A stretch of DNA of 57,752 nucleotides from Streptomyces chryseus (GTDB lineage: Bacteria > Actinomycetota > Actinomycetes > Streptomycetales > Streptomycetaceae): NCBI RefSeq assembly GCF_014650755.1, contig NZ_BMVO01000032.1, positions 1 to 57,752 of the forward strand, given 5' to 3'. The position numbers were made by a program, and so were the translations under genes. Every line of letters starts with the position of its first letter. The stretch's first letter is position 1. The notes below the pieces were generated by a model that had not been told where the DNA came from, made no database searches, and was given only the letters and a program-made list of their open reading frames with translations. Positions 24,565 to 32,521 of the stretch are shown here, one piece after another.

Positions 24565-24598
24565 AAGGGAGGGCCGCCCGTCGGGGCGGCCCTCCCTT
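24565..24598. terminator. Bidirectional terminator between GH6 gene and glxA
   Basis: A perfect 15-bp stem (24565-24579 with 24584-24598, AAGGGAGGGCCGCCC) with a GTCG loop. It ends in CTTTCCC on one side and is preceded by an A-run complement on the other, so it can stop both convergent transcripts. Confidence 0.88.
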
Positions 24599-24621
24599 TC
24601 CCGTTCCGCAGGACTCCCGGG

Positions 24622-26556
24622 CTACGGGACCTCGATCCAGGTCCCCTCGGACGGCGTGCCCTGAGCGTCCGTCACGAACAGCATGTAGTAGCCCGAGGGC
24701 ACCAGTGCCCGGTTCTTCGGCACGGTGACCGAGATGCCGTCCTTGGTCTTCTTCATCTCCAGCGCGACGGTGCGCTGGTCGACGTCGGTGACGTGGGTGA
24801 CGGCGCTGGGCCGCATCAGCTTCGCGTCCTTGAGCGACGCGGCGTGCGCCGACTCGAAGGTCGCCGTGCCGCCTCGCGCGATCTTCTTCGGGCCGCCCGT
24901 GAGCTTGGGCCGCGCGTCCCGGAAGAGGTACGGCGGCGTGTAGATCTCGATGCGCTGCTCGAAGACGCCCGGCCGGGTGTTGGCCTTGTCGGAGTACAGC
25001 GAGTCGGACCCGAAGATCATGACGCGCCCGTCGGGAAGCAGCAGCGAGCCCGAGTGGTAGTTGCGGCCCACGGCCGGGTCGGCCACCCGGCGGTACGTGC
25101 CGGTCTGGGCGTCGTACAGCCGCGCCTGGAGGATGTCCGAGCCGCCGCGCCCGCGGTAGTCGTGGGAGCCGCCGGTGATCAGGACGGTGTCGTCCGGCAT
25201 CAGGGACGCGCTGGGGTAGCGGGTGCCCTGGTCGAGCGAGGCGCCGTCCTTGAAGCGGGGGTTGGACTCCTTGAGGTCGACGAGGCGCGACTTCTCGCTG
25301 GACTTCTCCGACTCGCCGACGCCGCCGCCGCCGATGACCATGAACTTCTCGTCCTGGGCGGGAGGCAGCCGCACGGTCGCGGAGGTCTCCATCATGTCCG
25401 GGTCGCTCAGACCGGGGATCTTCTTGAACTTGTTGGTCTTCAGGTCCCAGATGCCCGGCTCACGGCCCTCGTCGGCGGGCCCGTACCCGGCGTTGGAGCC
25501 CGAGTAGAACAGCTTGCCGTTGTTCATCAGGAAGATCGCGGGGTATGTCGGGAACTTCCGGATGACCCCGGTGTACTCCCACTTCTTCGTGGCGGGGTCG
25601 TAGATCTCGTCCTTGCCGGGGACGATCTGGCCGATCTCGTCGAGGCCGGACAGCGACAGGACCTTGCCGTCCTCCAGCGTGGTGAGCGTCGGGTACCAGC
25701 GGGCCTCGTTCATCGGGTCCACGGTGATGTACTTCTCCGCGACCGGGTCGAACTCGTAGGCCTCCTTGATGCCCTGGAAGTCCTTCTTGTCGAGGGCCAG
25801 CTTCTGCGCGATGCCGTACACGTTCTTGGCGTCGGTGCCCGTCAGGCCGTGGACCCGGTAGTTGTCCTCGGTGCCGGACTCGTACTTCTTGCCCGACGCC
25901 TTGGCCTCGACGTAGATGCGGCCGAGCCCGGCCTCCGTGCGCAGGAAGCGGCCGGTCTGCTTGTCGAAGACCTTCTTGGCCTTCTCCACGAGGACCGGGT
26001 CCTTGGAGACGTACGTCTTGCCGTTCTTCTTGCCCGTGAAGATGGTGCCGGCGGGCAGCGTCTTCGGGGCGTCCGGGTCCTCGTTGTGCACGATCATCAG
26101 GCCGCCGGCCTTGGTGACGTCGCCCTCGAGTTTCTCGTACCGCTTGGTGCCGCCCGCCACCAGCAGCTTCCCGTCGGGCAGCTGGGTGTGCCCGGCGCAG
26201 AACATGTCCTTGGGCGTCGGGATCTTCTTGTACGTGTCGGTCTTCGGGTCCCACAGCACCGACTCGAACTTCTTGGCGTCGAAGTTCTTCTGGTTGTTGC
26301 CCGAACCCGCGATCAGCAGCACCTTGCCGGTGTGCAGCAGGGCGGCGTGGATCGTGTTGATGCGGAACTCCGACGGGACGTCGAGGAAGTCCCAGTGGCC
26401 GTTCTCCGCCTTGTACTCGGGCCGGTTGATCTTGTAGTCGTGGTACTGCTCCGTGCCGAAGCGGTAGAGCGCGGGCCCGTTCATCCCCGCCAGAGCGAGC
26501 ACCACCACACCCGTTATCGCCAGGCGGCGGGTGCGGCGGCTCGGACGGTAGTTCAT
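24622..26556 (-). CDS. glxA: Mononuclear copper-radical oxidase GlxA (galactose oxidase-like)
   Basis: The protein has 644 residues. One N-terminal membrane anchor (AITGVVVLALAGMNG) precedes a seven-bladed Kelch propeller and a C-terminal DUF1929 domain ending GTWIEVP. Active-site residues match galactose oxidase: the thioether Cys about 120 (DMFCAGHTQLPDG), its Tyr partner in ARWYPTLTTLEDGKV, the axial Tyr/His pair in RNYHSGSLLLPDGRV, and the C-terminal His in VTHVTDVDQR. It oxidises a glycan alcohol to aldehyde and is needed with CslA for the hyphal-tip glucan and morphogenesis in S. lividans. Its start overlaps the cslA stop by 4 nt. Confidence 0.95.
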   Translation of the reverse strand: MNYRPSRRTRRLAITGVVVLALAGMNGPALYRFGTEQYHDYKINRPEYKAENGHWDFLDVPSEFRINTIHAALLHTGKVLLIAGSGNNQKNFDAKKFESVLWDPKTDTYKKIPTPKDMFCAGHTQLPDGKLLVAGGTKRYEKLEGDVTKAGGLMIVHNEDPDAPKTLPAGTIFTGKKNGKTYVSKDPVLVEKAKKVFDKQTGRFLRTEAGLGRIYVEAKASGKKYESGTEDNYRVHGLTGTDAKNVYGIAQKLALDKKDFQGIKEAYEFDPVAEKYITVDPMNEARWYPTLTTLEDGKVLSLSGLDEIGQIVPGKDEIYDPATKKWEYTGVIRKFPTYPAIFLMNNGKLFYSGSNAGYGPADEGREPGIWDLKTNKFKKIPGLSDPDMMETSATVRLPPAQDEKFMVIGGGGVGESEKSSEKSRLVDLKESNPRFKDGASLDQGTRYPSASLMPDDTVLITGGSHDYRGRGGSDILQARLYDAQTGTYRRVADPAVGRNYHSGSLLLPDGRVMIFGSDSLYSDKANTRPGVFEQRIEIYTPPYLFRDARPKLTGGPKKIARGGTATFESAHAASLKDAKLMRPSAVTHVTDVDQRTVALEMKKTKDGISVTVPKNRALVPSGYYMLFVTDAQGTPSEGTWIEVP

Positions 26557-28499
26557 TTCTTACGTCCCCCAAGGGCTATCTGCATGGTCTGGTCGGAAGC
26601 GGCCCAGGTGGGCTTCTGCTGCGGCGGGTGAGCCTCGGGCGGGGGACCGGCCGGCGGCTCGGACTGGTTCGGCGGCGCTCCGTGCCTGCCGCGCCCCTTC
26701 CGCTTCTTCTTCTCGTCGCGGACGGTCCAGCGCCAGGCGAAGATCGGCGCCGCCGTGATCAGCAGGGCCAGCGTGGCCCAGGTGATCATCGCGGGATGGT
26801 TGTGGCCGAAGAAGAAGGACGAGACGAGCGATCCGCCGAAGACCAGGACGAAGAACAGGTGGATACGGAAGGTGCCGAAGAGCGTGTCGGGGCTGGAGGA
26901 GTCGCCCTTGGGCGTCACCACGAAGCCGGACTTGCGGCGCAGTACGGCGTCCATCAGCGAGCGCGCGTAGATCGGCGCCGAGAGCGCGGACATCACCATG
27001 CCGGCCAGGCCGCCGGAGCCCTCGGGCTCGTGCGGCGAGACGTTGTGCCGGCGGTTCCAGATGTAGAGGCCGATCTGGAGCGCCGAGGCGTTGCCGTACA
27101 GCATCATCCAGATCGCCGGGTCGATCTGCACACCCGAGGCGCCCATGCCCAGGAACAGGGCGCAGCTGAGCGCCGCGAGGATCCAGTTCATGGCGGACAT
27201 CGGGTAGAAGATGATCATCATCGTGTAGTTGAAGAGCTTGCCCGCGGGCAGCGAGCCGTAGCCCCTCCAGTACTGCTTGAGGATCGTCTCGTACGTGCCG
27301 CGCGACCAGCGCAGCTGCTGCGTGAAGAAGTCCGTCCAGGCGGTCGGTCCCTCGCCGACGGCCAGCACGTCGGGCGTGTAGACCGAGCGCCACTTCCGGC
27401 CGGTGACCGGGTTCGTGGCGCGGTGGATCTCGAAGCCCGTCGCCATGTCCTCGGTGATCGAGTCGTACAGGCCGCCGATCTGCTTGAGTGCCCGGATGCG
27501 GACGGCGTTGGACGTGCCGACGAACATCGGCGCGCCGTAGCGGTTGCCGGCGCGCTGGATCAGGGCGTGGAAGAGGAACTGCTGCGACTCGGCGGCCTTG
27601 GTGACGAAGGTGTCGTAGTTGCCGTAGACCTGCGGGCCGATGACGAAGCCGATGTCCGGGTCGCGGAAGTAGCCGAGCATCCGCTCCAGGTAGTTCGGCA
27701 GCGGCACGTGGTCGGTGTCGACGGAGGCGAAGAAGTCGTAGTCGTCGCCGTGCGCGTCGAGCCAGGCGTTGTAGTTGCCGTGCTTGGTCTTGGCGCGGTG
27801 CGGGCCCTTGGCCTGGTTCCACTTCGCGACGCCCTTGCGGGAGAAGTGGTGCACGCCGAGGCGCTCGCAGACCTCCCTGACCGCCGGGTCGTTGCCCTCG
27901 TCGAGGAGCCACACGTGCATCAGGCCGCGGTGGCGGATCTTGACCGCCGCCTCCAGCGTCTTCGTCACCATCTCCAGCGGTTCCTTGCCGGGCACGAAGG
28001 AGGTGAGGAAGGCGACGCGGGTGCCGGTCTCGGGCACGACGGGGACGGGGTCGCGGGCGACCAGGGTCGCGTGCGCGTTCGACAGGACGTTCATCGTGCG
28101 GAAGAGCTCGATCAGACCGATCGAGACCAGCATGACGATGTCGAGGATCAGCAGCGTGTCGTTCTTGAGGTTGGGGTCGCGCTCGGTCCAGTGCTCGGGC
28201 TGCATCAGCCAGACGAACAGACCCAGCGACAGCAGCGGCGCGGCGCACAGCAGCAGGGCGGCGCGGACGCGGTGCGGCTCCTGCGAGAGCAGCGAGCGGT
28301 ACTGCACGGTGTACGGCTTGGCCGGGTCGGGCTGGGTCAGCGGACCGGCGAGCCGACTGTAGTGCTCGTAGTCGTACCTGGGCAGCGGCTTCTTCGCCCG
28401 TATGCGCGACCCGCCGGTCCGCAGCTGCGGGGGTACCCGGAGCTGGGCCGTCCGGGAAGGGTCGTTGTTGTGCCGGGCGCCGGTCGGCGTCGACGTCAT
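26553..28499 (-). CDS. cslA: Cellulose synthase-like glycosyltransferase CslA
   Basis: The protein has 648 residues, a family 2 processive glycosyltransferase. Two N-terminal membrane segments (about 82-98 and 118-135) precede the cytosolic domain, with UDP-sugar motif DEGNDPAV, the metal-binding DxD SVDTDHVPLP, the catalytic base SITEDMATGFE and the QxxRW motif QQLRWSRGT. Four or five more helices follow from MMIIFYPMSAMNWILAALS, and a charged Pro-rich tail ends the protein. It makes a beta-glucan at hyphal tips together with GlxA. It is the first gene of the cslA-glxA operon (ATGA overlap). Confidence 0.95.
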   Translation of the reverse strand: MTSTPTGARHNNDPSRTAQLRVPPQLRTGGSRIRAKKPLPRYDYEHYSRLAGPLTQPDPAKPYTVQYRSLLSQEPHRVRAALLLCAAPLLSLGLFVWLMQPEHWTERDPNLKNDTLLILDIVMLVSIGLIELFRTMNVLSNAHATLVARDPVPVVPETGTRVAFLTSFVPGKEPLEMVTKTLEAAVKIRHRGLMHVWLLDEGNDPAVREVCERLGVHHFSRKGVAKWNQAKGPHRAKTKHGNYNAWLDAHGDDYDFFASVDTDHVPLPNYLERMLGYFRDPDIGFVIGPQVYGNYDTFVTKAAESQQFLFHALIQRAGNRYGAPMFVGTSNAVRIRALKQIGGLYDSITEDMATGFEIHRATNPVTGRKWRSVYTPDVLAVGEGPTAWTDFFTQQLRWSRGTYETILKQYWRGYGSLPAGKLFNYTMMIIFYPMSAMNWILAALSCALFLGMGASGVQIDPAIWMMLYGNASALQIGLYIWNRRHNVSPHEPEGSGGLAGMVMSALSAPIYARSLMDAVLRRKSGFVVTPKGDSSSPDTLFGTFRIHLFFVLVFGGSLVSSFFFGHNHPAMITWATLALLITAAPIFAWRWTVRDEKKKRKGRGRHGAPPNQSEPPAGPPPEAHPPQQKPTWAASDQTMQIALGGRKK

Positions 28500-28907
28500 G
28501 AGTCATCCCCCCGCACGCATGCTGGCTGCGTGTGTTCGTCGGTCTCTTCGCCCGGTGCCGGTCCCCCTCGACCATTCCGGACGCACAAGTGGCCTGCTGT
28601 CATCCCTTCAGACATGGGACGACAACCTTCCGGTTGCATGATGCCCGCCCCGGGATCTGTTCAGAACGGGGCCCCCGCCCCCTGTGCTCCCGCAGCCCCC
28701 CGGCTGCCGGCTTCGCCCCCAACGTGCCGGAGCCGCCCGCCCCATTGGAGCCACTGGCTCCAGGATAGGGTCTACGACCCCCGCCTTGATCGCAAGGGTG
28801 AAACAAGGTGTTTACCGGTCATACGCGGGCTTTGGGGGCCCTCTGCGATTTGGGTGCGACATGGGTTCGGCGCGGGGGCGACATGCCCGGAGTGTCCCGG
28901 AAAAGCC
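28500..28907. other. Intergenic region upstream of cslA
   Basis: About 400 bp without a convincing gene on either strand. It would carry the leftward cslA promoter. A perfect inverted repeat TGGAGCC-ACT-GGCTCCA lies near 28744-28760, about 250 nt upstream of cslA, and may be an operator. Long rightward frames across cslA and this gap are antisense artefacts. Confidence 0.5.
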
Positions 28908-28938
28908 GAAGCCCCCTCACGCTGGGTGAGGGGGCTTC
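28908..28938 (-). terminator. Terminator of tRNA-Lys
   Basis: A perfect 13-bp stem (28908-28920 with 28926-28938, GAAGCCCCCTCAC) with a 5-nt loop, 9 nt beyond the tRNA 3' end on the minus strand. Confidence 0.88.
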
Positions 28939-28947
28939 GACGTCGTG

Positions 28948-29021
28948 TGCGCCGCCAGGGACTCGAACCCCGGACCCGCTGATTAAGAGTCAGCTGCTCT
29001 AACCAACTGAGCTAGCGGCGC
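28948..29021 (-). tRNA. tRNA-Lys (anticodon CUU)
   Basis: 74 nt on the minus strand. Acceptor stem GCGCCGC pairs with GCGGCGC plus discriminator A; D-arm GCTC/GAGC; anticodon arm GCTGA-CTCTTAA-TCAGC giving anticodon CTT; T-arm CGGGG-TTCGAGT-CCCTG. CCA is not encoded. It is identical over its whole length to the copy at 34258-34331. Confidence 0.97.
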
Positions 29022-29189
29022 CTGTCTGACTCCGAGAACTTTACCCGACGGTCGCGGGTGCTCCGGACCGGCCACGCCGTGCGCTGTCCGTTTGATTATC
29101 ATTTGGACCGTCAACATGCGTTATGTCCAGACAGTTGAAACACTGTCACCCGTGCAGATCCGCCAGAAAAACCCACGGGAGGGGACCGC

Positions 29190-30551
29190 ATGACGATGCC
29201 GGTTTTCGATGAGTACGAACCCGCGGCCGACTGCGGCTGCCCCGGCTGCGCCCAGGAGCGCCGGGCCGCCGCCCTCGGCCTGACGGTCGCGGCCGGCGGC
29301 CACCCGGCCGCGCACGGCGCCCGCCGCGCGCTGGTCCTCGCCACGGCCGCGGGCGTGGTCCTGGGCGGCGGCGCGGCCGGCGCCGCGAGCGCCGTCGCCC
29401 CCGGGCACGCGCCGGCCCGTACCGGAGCCGACCACGACCCGGACACCCCGCAGGGCGGGCCCGGCCCGCTGCACGGCGGCCGGCCGGGCCGGGACGGCGA
29501 GACGACCCCCACCGCGCACGTGACGCCGACCGCCACCCGGCCGGCCCTGCGGATCACGACCAGGGCCGAGATCATCGACCGCGCCAAGCGCTGGGTGGAC
29601 GCCAGGGTCCCGTACAGCATGGAGAAGTACTGGAGCGACGGGTACCGGCAGGACTGCTCGGGCTACGTCTCGATGGCTTGGAACCTCGACGGCAACGAAT
29701 GGACGGGGAGCCTCGCCCAGTACGGCACGCTCACCGCCAAGGACCAGCTGGAGCCCGGCGACATCCTGCTCTTCCACAACCCCGCCGATCCGAACAAGGG
29801 CTCGCACGTCACGATCTTCGGCGGCTGGTCCGACGACGGCCGCACCCACTACATCGCGTACGAGCAGACCCGTCCGCACACCCGCCGGCTGGCCACCCCG
29901 TACGCCTACTGGAACAACTCCGCGCGCTACGTCGGCTACCGCTACAACGGGATCAGCGGCGGGGCCGGCGGCGGGGCCGGTGGCGGCGGGTCCACAGGGA
30001 CGGCCTACCCGGGCGCGAAGTCCTTCGGCCCGGGTGCGAACAACCGGTACGTCACCCGGCTCGGCAAGATGCTCGTCGCCCGGGGCGGCAAGCGCTTCTA
30101 CAGCCAGGGCCCCGGGCCCGGCTGGGGCGAGGCCGACCGGCGCGCCACCGAGGCGTTCCAGCGCGCCCAGGGCTGGCGCGGCGCGGAGGCGGACGGGCTG
30201 CCGGGGCCGCACACGTGGCGGCTGCTCGTCCAGAACGCGGGCAAGGACATCCCGGCCGCAGGCGAGGGCGAGGGCGGGGGCGGGGACGGCGGCACCGGCG
30301 GCACGGCCGGCGCCACGGTGTTCCCCGGCCGGGAGCACTTCCGGCCCGGCCGGTCGAACGGGTACGTCGAGATGCTCGGCAGGCAACTGGTGAGGAAGGG
30401 ATACGGCAAGCACTACACCTCGGGGCCGGGACCCCGCTGGACCGAGGCGGACCGGCGCAACGTCGAGGCGTTCCAGCGCGCGCAGGGCTGGCGCGGCGCG
30501 GCGGCCGACGGCTATCCCGGCCCGCAGACCTGGCGGCGGCTCTTCGCATGA
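29190..30551 (+). CDS. Secreted NlpC/P60-like protein with two peptidoglycan-binding repeats
   Basis: The protein has 453 residues. An unusual N-terminus carries DCGCPGCAQERRAAALG (Cys-rich, cytoplasmic side), then a membrane or signal segment (ALVLATAAGVVLGGGAAGAAS). The catalytic-like domain about 120-250 has Cys156 in RQDCSGYVSMAW and His206 in GSHVTIFGGW, as in NlpC/P60 and CHAP amidases. Two C-terminal repeats share GxxNxYVxxLGxxLVxxGxxxxYxxGPGPxW...EAFQRAQGWRG-ADGxPGPxTWxxL, joined by Gly-rich linkers. Likely a wall hydrolase or binder serving the cslA-glxA glycan locus, by position. It begins an operon with the SPFH gene. Confidence 0.88.
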   Translation: MTMPVFDEYEPAADCGCPGCAQERRAAALGLTVAAGGHPAAHGARRALVLATAAGVVLGGGAAGAASAVAPGHAPARTGADHDPDTPQGGPGPLHGGRPGRDGETTPTAHVTPTATRPALRITTRAEIIDRAKRWVDARVPYSMEKYWSDGYRQDCSGYVSMAWNLDGNEWTGSLAQYGTLTAKDQLEPGDILLFHNPADPNKGSHVTIFGGWSDDGRTHYIAYEQTRPHTRRLATPYAYWNNSARYVGYRYNGISGGAGGGAGGGGSTGTAYPGAKSFGPGANNRYVTRLGKMLVARGGKRFYSQGPGPGWGEADRRATEAFQRAQGWRGAEADGLPGPHTWRLLVQNAGKDIPAAGEGEGGGGDGGTGGTAGATVFPGREHFRPGRSNGYVEMLGRQLVRKGYGKHYTSGPGPRWTEADRRNVEAFQRAQGWRGAAADGYPGPQTWRRLFA

Positions 30552-30569
30552 CGGCATGACGGAGGAACG

Positions 30570-31784
30570 ATGAGCACCACGACTTCAGAGACCTCGGAGC
30601 CGGACGGCTCCAACGCGCCGTCCGCTCCCGGCCGGCCGGGGCCCGAGCCCGTGCCGAGGGCGCCGGTCATCAGGAACGAGTCCACCGTCGAGATCCCGGT
30701 GCACCTGCTGTTCCGCGACGACACCGGCCCGACCGCGCTGACCCTGCCGCCGGGCGCCTCGGTGATCAGCCGCAGGAAGGGCACCGGCGAACAGCCGCGC
30801 GTGGCGGCGGGCGGCGCCGCTGCCCGGCCGGGCGCGGGCGTACCGGTGTCCGCGCGGGGGCGCTCGCCCCGGCCCGCCGCGCCCTGCGACCCCGGGCTCG
30901 CGGAGCGGCCGGGGCCGGCGCTGCCCGGCTGGTGCGGGGTCGCGGCCGGGGCGGGTGCGCTCGCGGCGGGCGCGGCGCTGGTGTGGTGGACGGGGGCGGT
31001 GCCGCCGCCGGCGGCCGTACTGCTGGGGCTGCCCCTGCGTCCGTACGACGGGATCGCGCTCGGGACCTGGGCGGTGCTGGCCGCGCTGGTGACGGTCGTG
31101 CTGTTCGCGTTCGGCGGTCTGGCCCGGGGGCGGGTCGGACACGCGTGGGTGCTCTCGCTGTTCGGCGACTACCGGGGGACCGTGCGCCGCAGCGGCCTGG
31201 TGTGGGTGAGCCCGCTGCTGCTGCGCCGCCGGGTCGACGTGCGGCTGCGGCACTGGCGCAGCGAGCCGATGGAGGCCGTGGACGCGAACGGGGTGGCGCT
31301 GCGGGTCGTGGTGCTCGTGGTGTGGCGGATCAAGGACACGGCGCGGGCGGTGCTCGCGGTCGAGGACCACGTCCGGTACCTGCGCGAGCAGGTGGAGGCG
31401 GCCATGGCGCGGGTGCTGTCGCAGCTTCCGGCCGACGCCTTCCACGACAGCGCGCCGACCCTGCGCGACGCGGAGGCGGTCGGCGGCGCGCTGACCGGGA
31501 TGCTGGCGGCGGAGGCGGCGCCGGTCGGCATCGACGTCTTCTCGGTGCAGCCGACGCGGATCGAGTACGCCCCCGAGGTCGCGGCGGCGATGCGGCGCAG
31601 GCGGGTCGCGGCGCTCGACGCGCAGCACCGGGACAGCGTGCTGTCGTCGGTGGTGGACGCGGTGGACGACACGGTGACGCGGCTGACCTCGCGCGGGCTG
31701 GTCGAACTGGACGACTACGAGCGCAAGGCGCTCGTGAAGGACCTGACGGTGGCCTTCTACACGGGCCGTGGGGAGGGACTGTGA
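30570..31784 (+). CDS. SPFH domain membrane protein
   Basis: The protein has 404 residues from ATG 30570 (GGAGGAACG upstream), 18 nt after the previous gene. The first about 110 residues are Pro/Arg-rich and probably disordered; two hydrophobic segments follow (WCGVAAGAGALAAGAALVWW and WAVLAALVTVVLFAFGGLA). The SPFH/band-7 domain runs from about 200 (GLVWVSPLLLRRRVDVRLR, ANGVALRVVVLVVWRIKDT, YLREQVEAAMARVLSQLP). Such proteins scaffold membrane microdomains. A polar or tip-localised scaffold for the envelope machinery encoded around it is plausible but unproven. Confidence 0.85.
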   Translation: MSTTTSETSEPDGSNAPSAPGRPGPEPVPRAPVIRNESTVEIPVHLLFRDDTGPTALTLPPGASVISRRKGTGEQPRVAAGGAAARPGAGVPVSARGRSPRPAAPCDPGLAERPGPALPGWCGVAAGAGALAAGAALVWWTGAVPPPAAVLLGLPLRPYDGIALGTWAVLAALVTVVLFAFGGLARGRVGHAWVLSLFGDYRGTVRRSGLVWVSPLLLRRRVDVRLRHWRSEPMEAVDANGVALRVVVLVVWRIKDTARAVLAVEDHVRYLREQVEAAMARVLSQLPADAFHDSAPTLRDAEAVGGALTGMLAAEAAPVGIDVFSVQPTRIEYAPEVAAAMRRRRVAALDAQHRDSVLSSVVDAVDDTVTRLTSRGLVELDDYERKALVKDLTVAFYTGRGEGL

Positions 31785-31798
31785 ACGCCTCCGCGATT

Positions 31799-31850
31799 GG
31801 TCTGGACATGTTCATGACCCGTTAATACATTGGAACTTGGTCTAGACCGC
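31799..31850. promoter_or_regulatory. DasR-type operator(s) upstream of the LPMO gene
   Basis: A perfect palindromic core GGTCTAGACC is at 31839-31848 within CTTGGTCTAGACCGC; a degenerate copy GGTCTGGACA is at 31799-31808, 40 bp upstream. The sequence matches the DasR responsive element core that controls chitin and N-acetylglucosamine genes in Streptomyces. A promoter (TTAATACATT near 31822-31831) lies between the two. Confidence 0.75.
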
Positions 31851-31904
31851 AAGACAACGCGCGCAGCACAGCTCACAGAACTGCCCCCACGTTCAGGAGC
31901 AAGC

Positions 31905-32495
31905 ATGCGAATAAAGACAGGTGCGGCCGTCGTCGGCCTCGCGATGGCCGGGGTGTCCTTCCTCGCCACCGGCAGCGCGAGCAGCCACGGCTACACCGAC
32001 GCCCCGATCAGCCGTCAGAAGCTCTGCGCCAACGGCACGGTGACCGGCTGCGGCAACATCCAATGGGAACCGCAGAGCGTCGAAGGGCCGAAGGGATTCC
32101 CCGCCTCCGGCCCGGCGGACGGCAAGATCTGCGCCGGCGGCAACGGCCAGTTCGCCCAGCTCGACGACCCGCGCGGAGGTGCCTGGCCCGCCACCAGGCT
32201 CACCGCCGGACAGGGCTACGGCTTCCGCTGGCAGTTCACCGCCCGGCACGCCACCAGCGACTTCAGGTACTACATCACCAAGAACGGCTGGGACTCCAGC
32301 AGGCCGCTCACCCGGGCGGCCCTGGAATCGCAGCCGTTCATGACGGTGCCGTACGGCGGTCAGCAGCCGCCGTCCACCCTGACCCACCAGGGCACGGTCC
32401 CGACTCAGAAGACCGGGCGCCACATCATCCTGGCGGTCTGGAACGTGGCGGACACGACCAACGCGTTCTACGCCTGCTCCGACGTTCAGTTCTGA
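31905..32495 (+). CDS. lpmP: AA10 lytic polysaccharide monooxygenase (LpmP-like)
   Basis: The protein has 196 residues from ATG 31905 (AGGAG at 31895-31899). A Sec signal peptide is cleaved so that His28 becomes the mature N-terminus (SASS|HGYTDAPISRQKLC), as required for the copper histidine brace; the second brace His is His115 (FTARHATSDFRYY). The single AA10 domain ends FYACSDVQF with no carbohydrate-binding module. It oxidatively cleaves chitin or cellulose. Close to cslA-glxA, it fits LpmP, the LPMO linked to glycan deployment at hyphal tips. The DasR-type site upstream ties it to aminosugar signalling. Confidence 0.92.
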   Translation: MRIKTGAAVVGLAMAGVSFLATGSASSHGYTDAPISRQKLCANGTVTGCGNIQWEPQSVEGPKGFPASGPADGKICAGGNGQFAQLDDPRGGAWPATRLTAGQGYGFRWQFTARHATSDFRYYITKNGWDSSRPLTRAALESQPFMTVPYGGQQPPSTLTHQGTVPTQKTGRHIILAVWNVADTTNAFYACSDVQF

Positions 32496-32521
32496 CGTCT
32501 GGTCAGCTAACCTCCGGCGCC

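Noticed and set aside
24445..28982. Two very long plus-strand frames antisense to glxA and cslA
   Set aside because: glxA and cslA are unambiguous; the antisense frames are Arg/Val/Leu low-complexity shadows.
28808..29002. 64-codon plus-strand frame across the tRNA-Lys terminator and gene
   Set aside because: It translates the antisense strand of the tRNA and its terminator; no ribosome binding site.
31893..32423. 176-codon minus-strand frame opposite the LPMO gene
   Set aside because: The LPMO is unmistakable (signal peptide, mature N-terminal His, histidine brace), so the opposite frame is a shadow.
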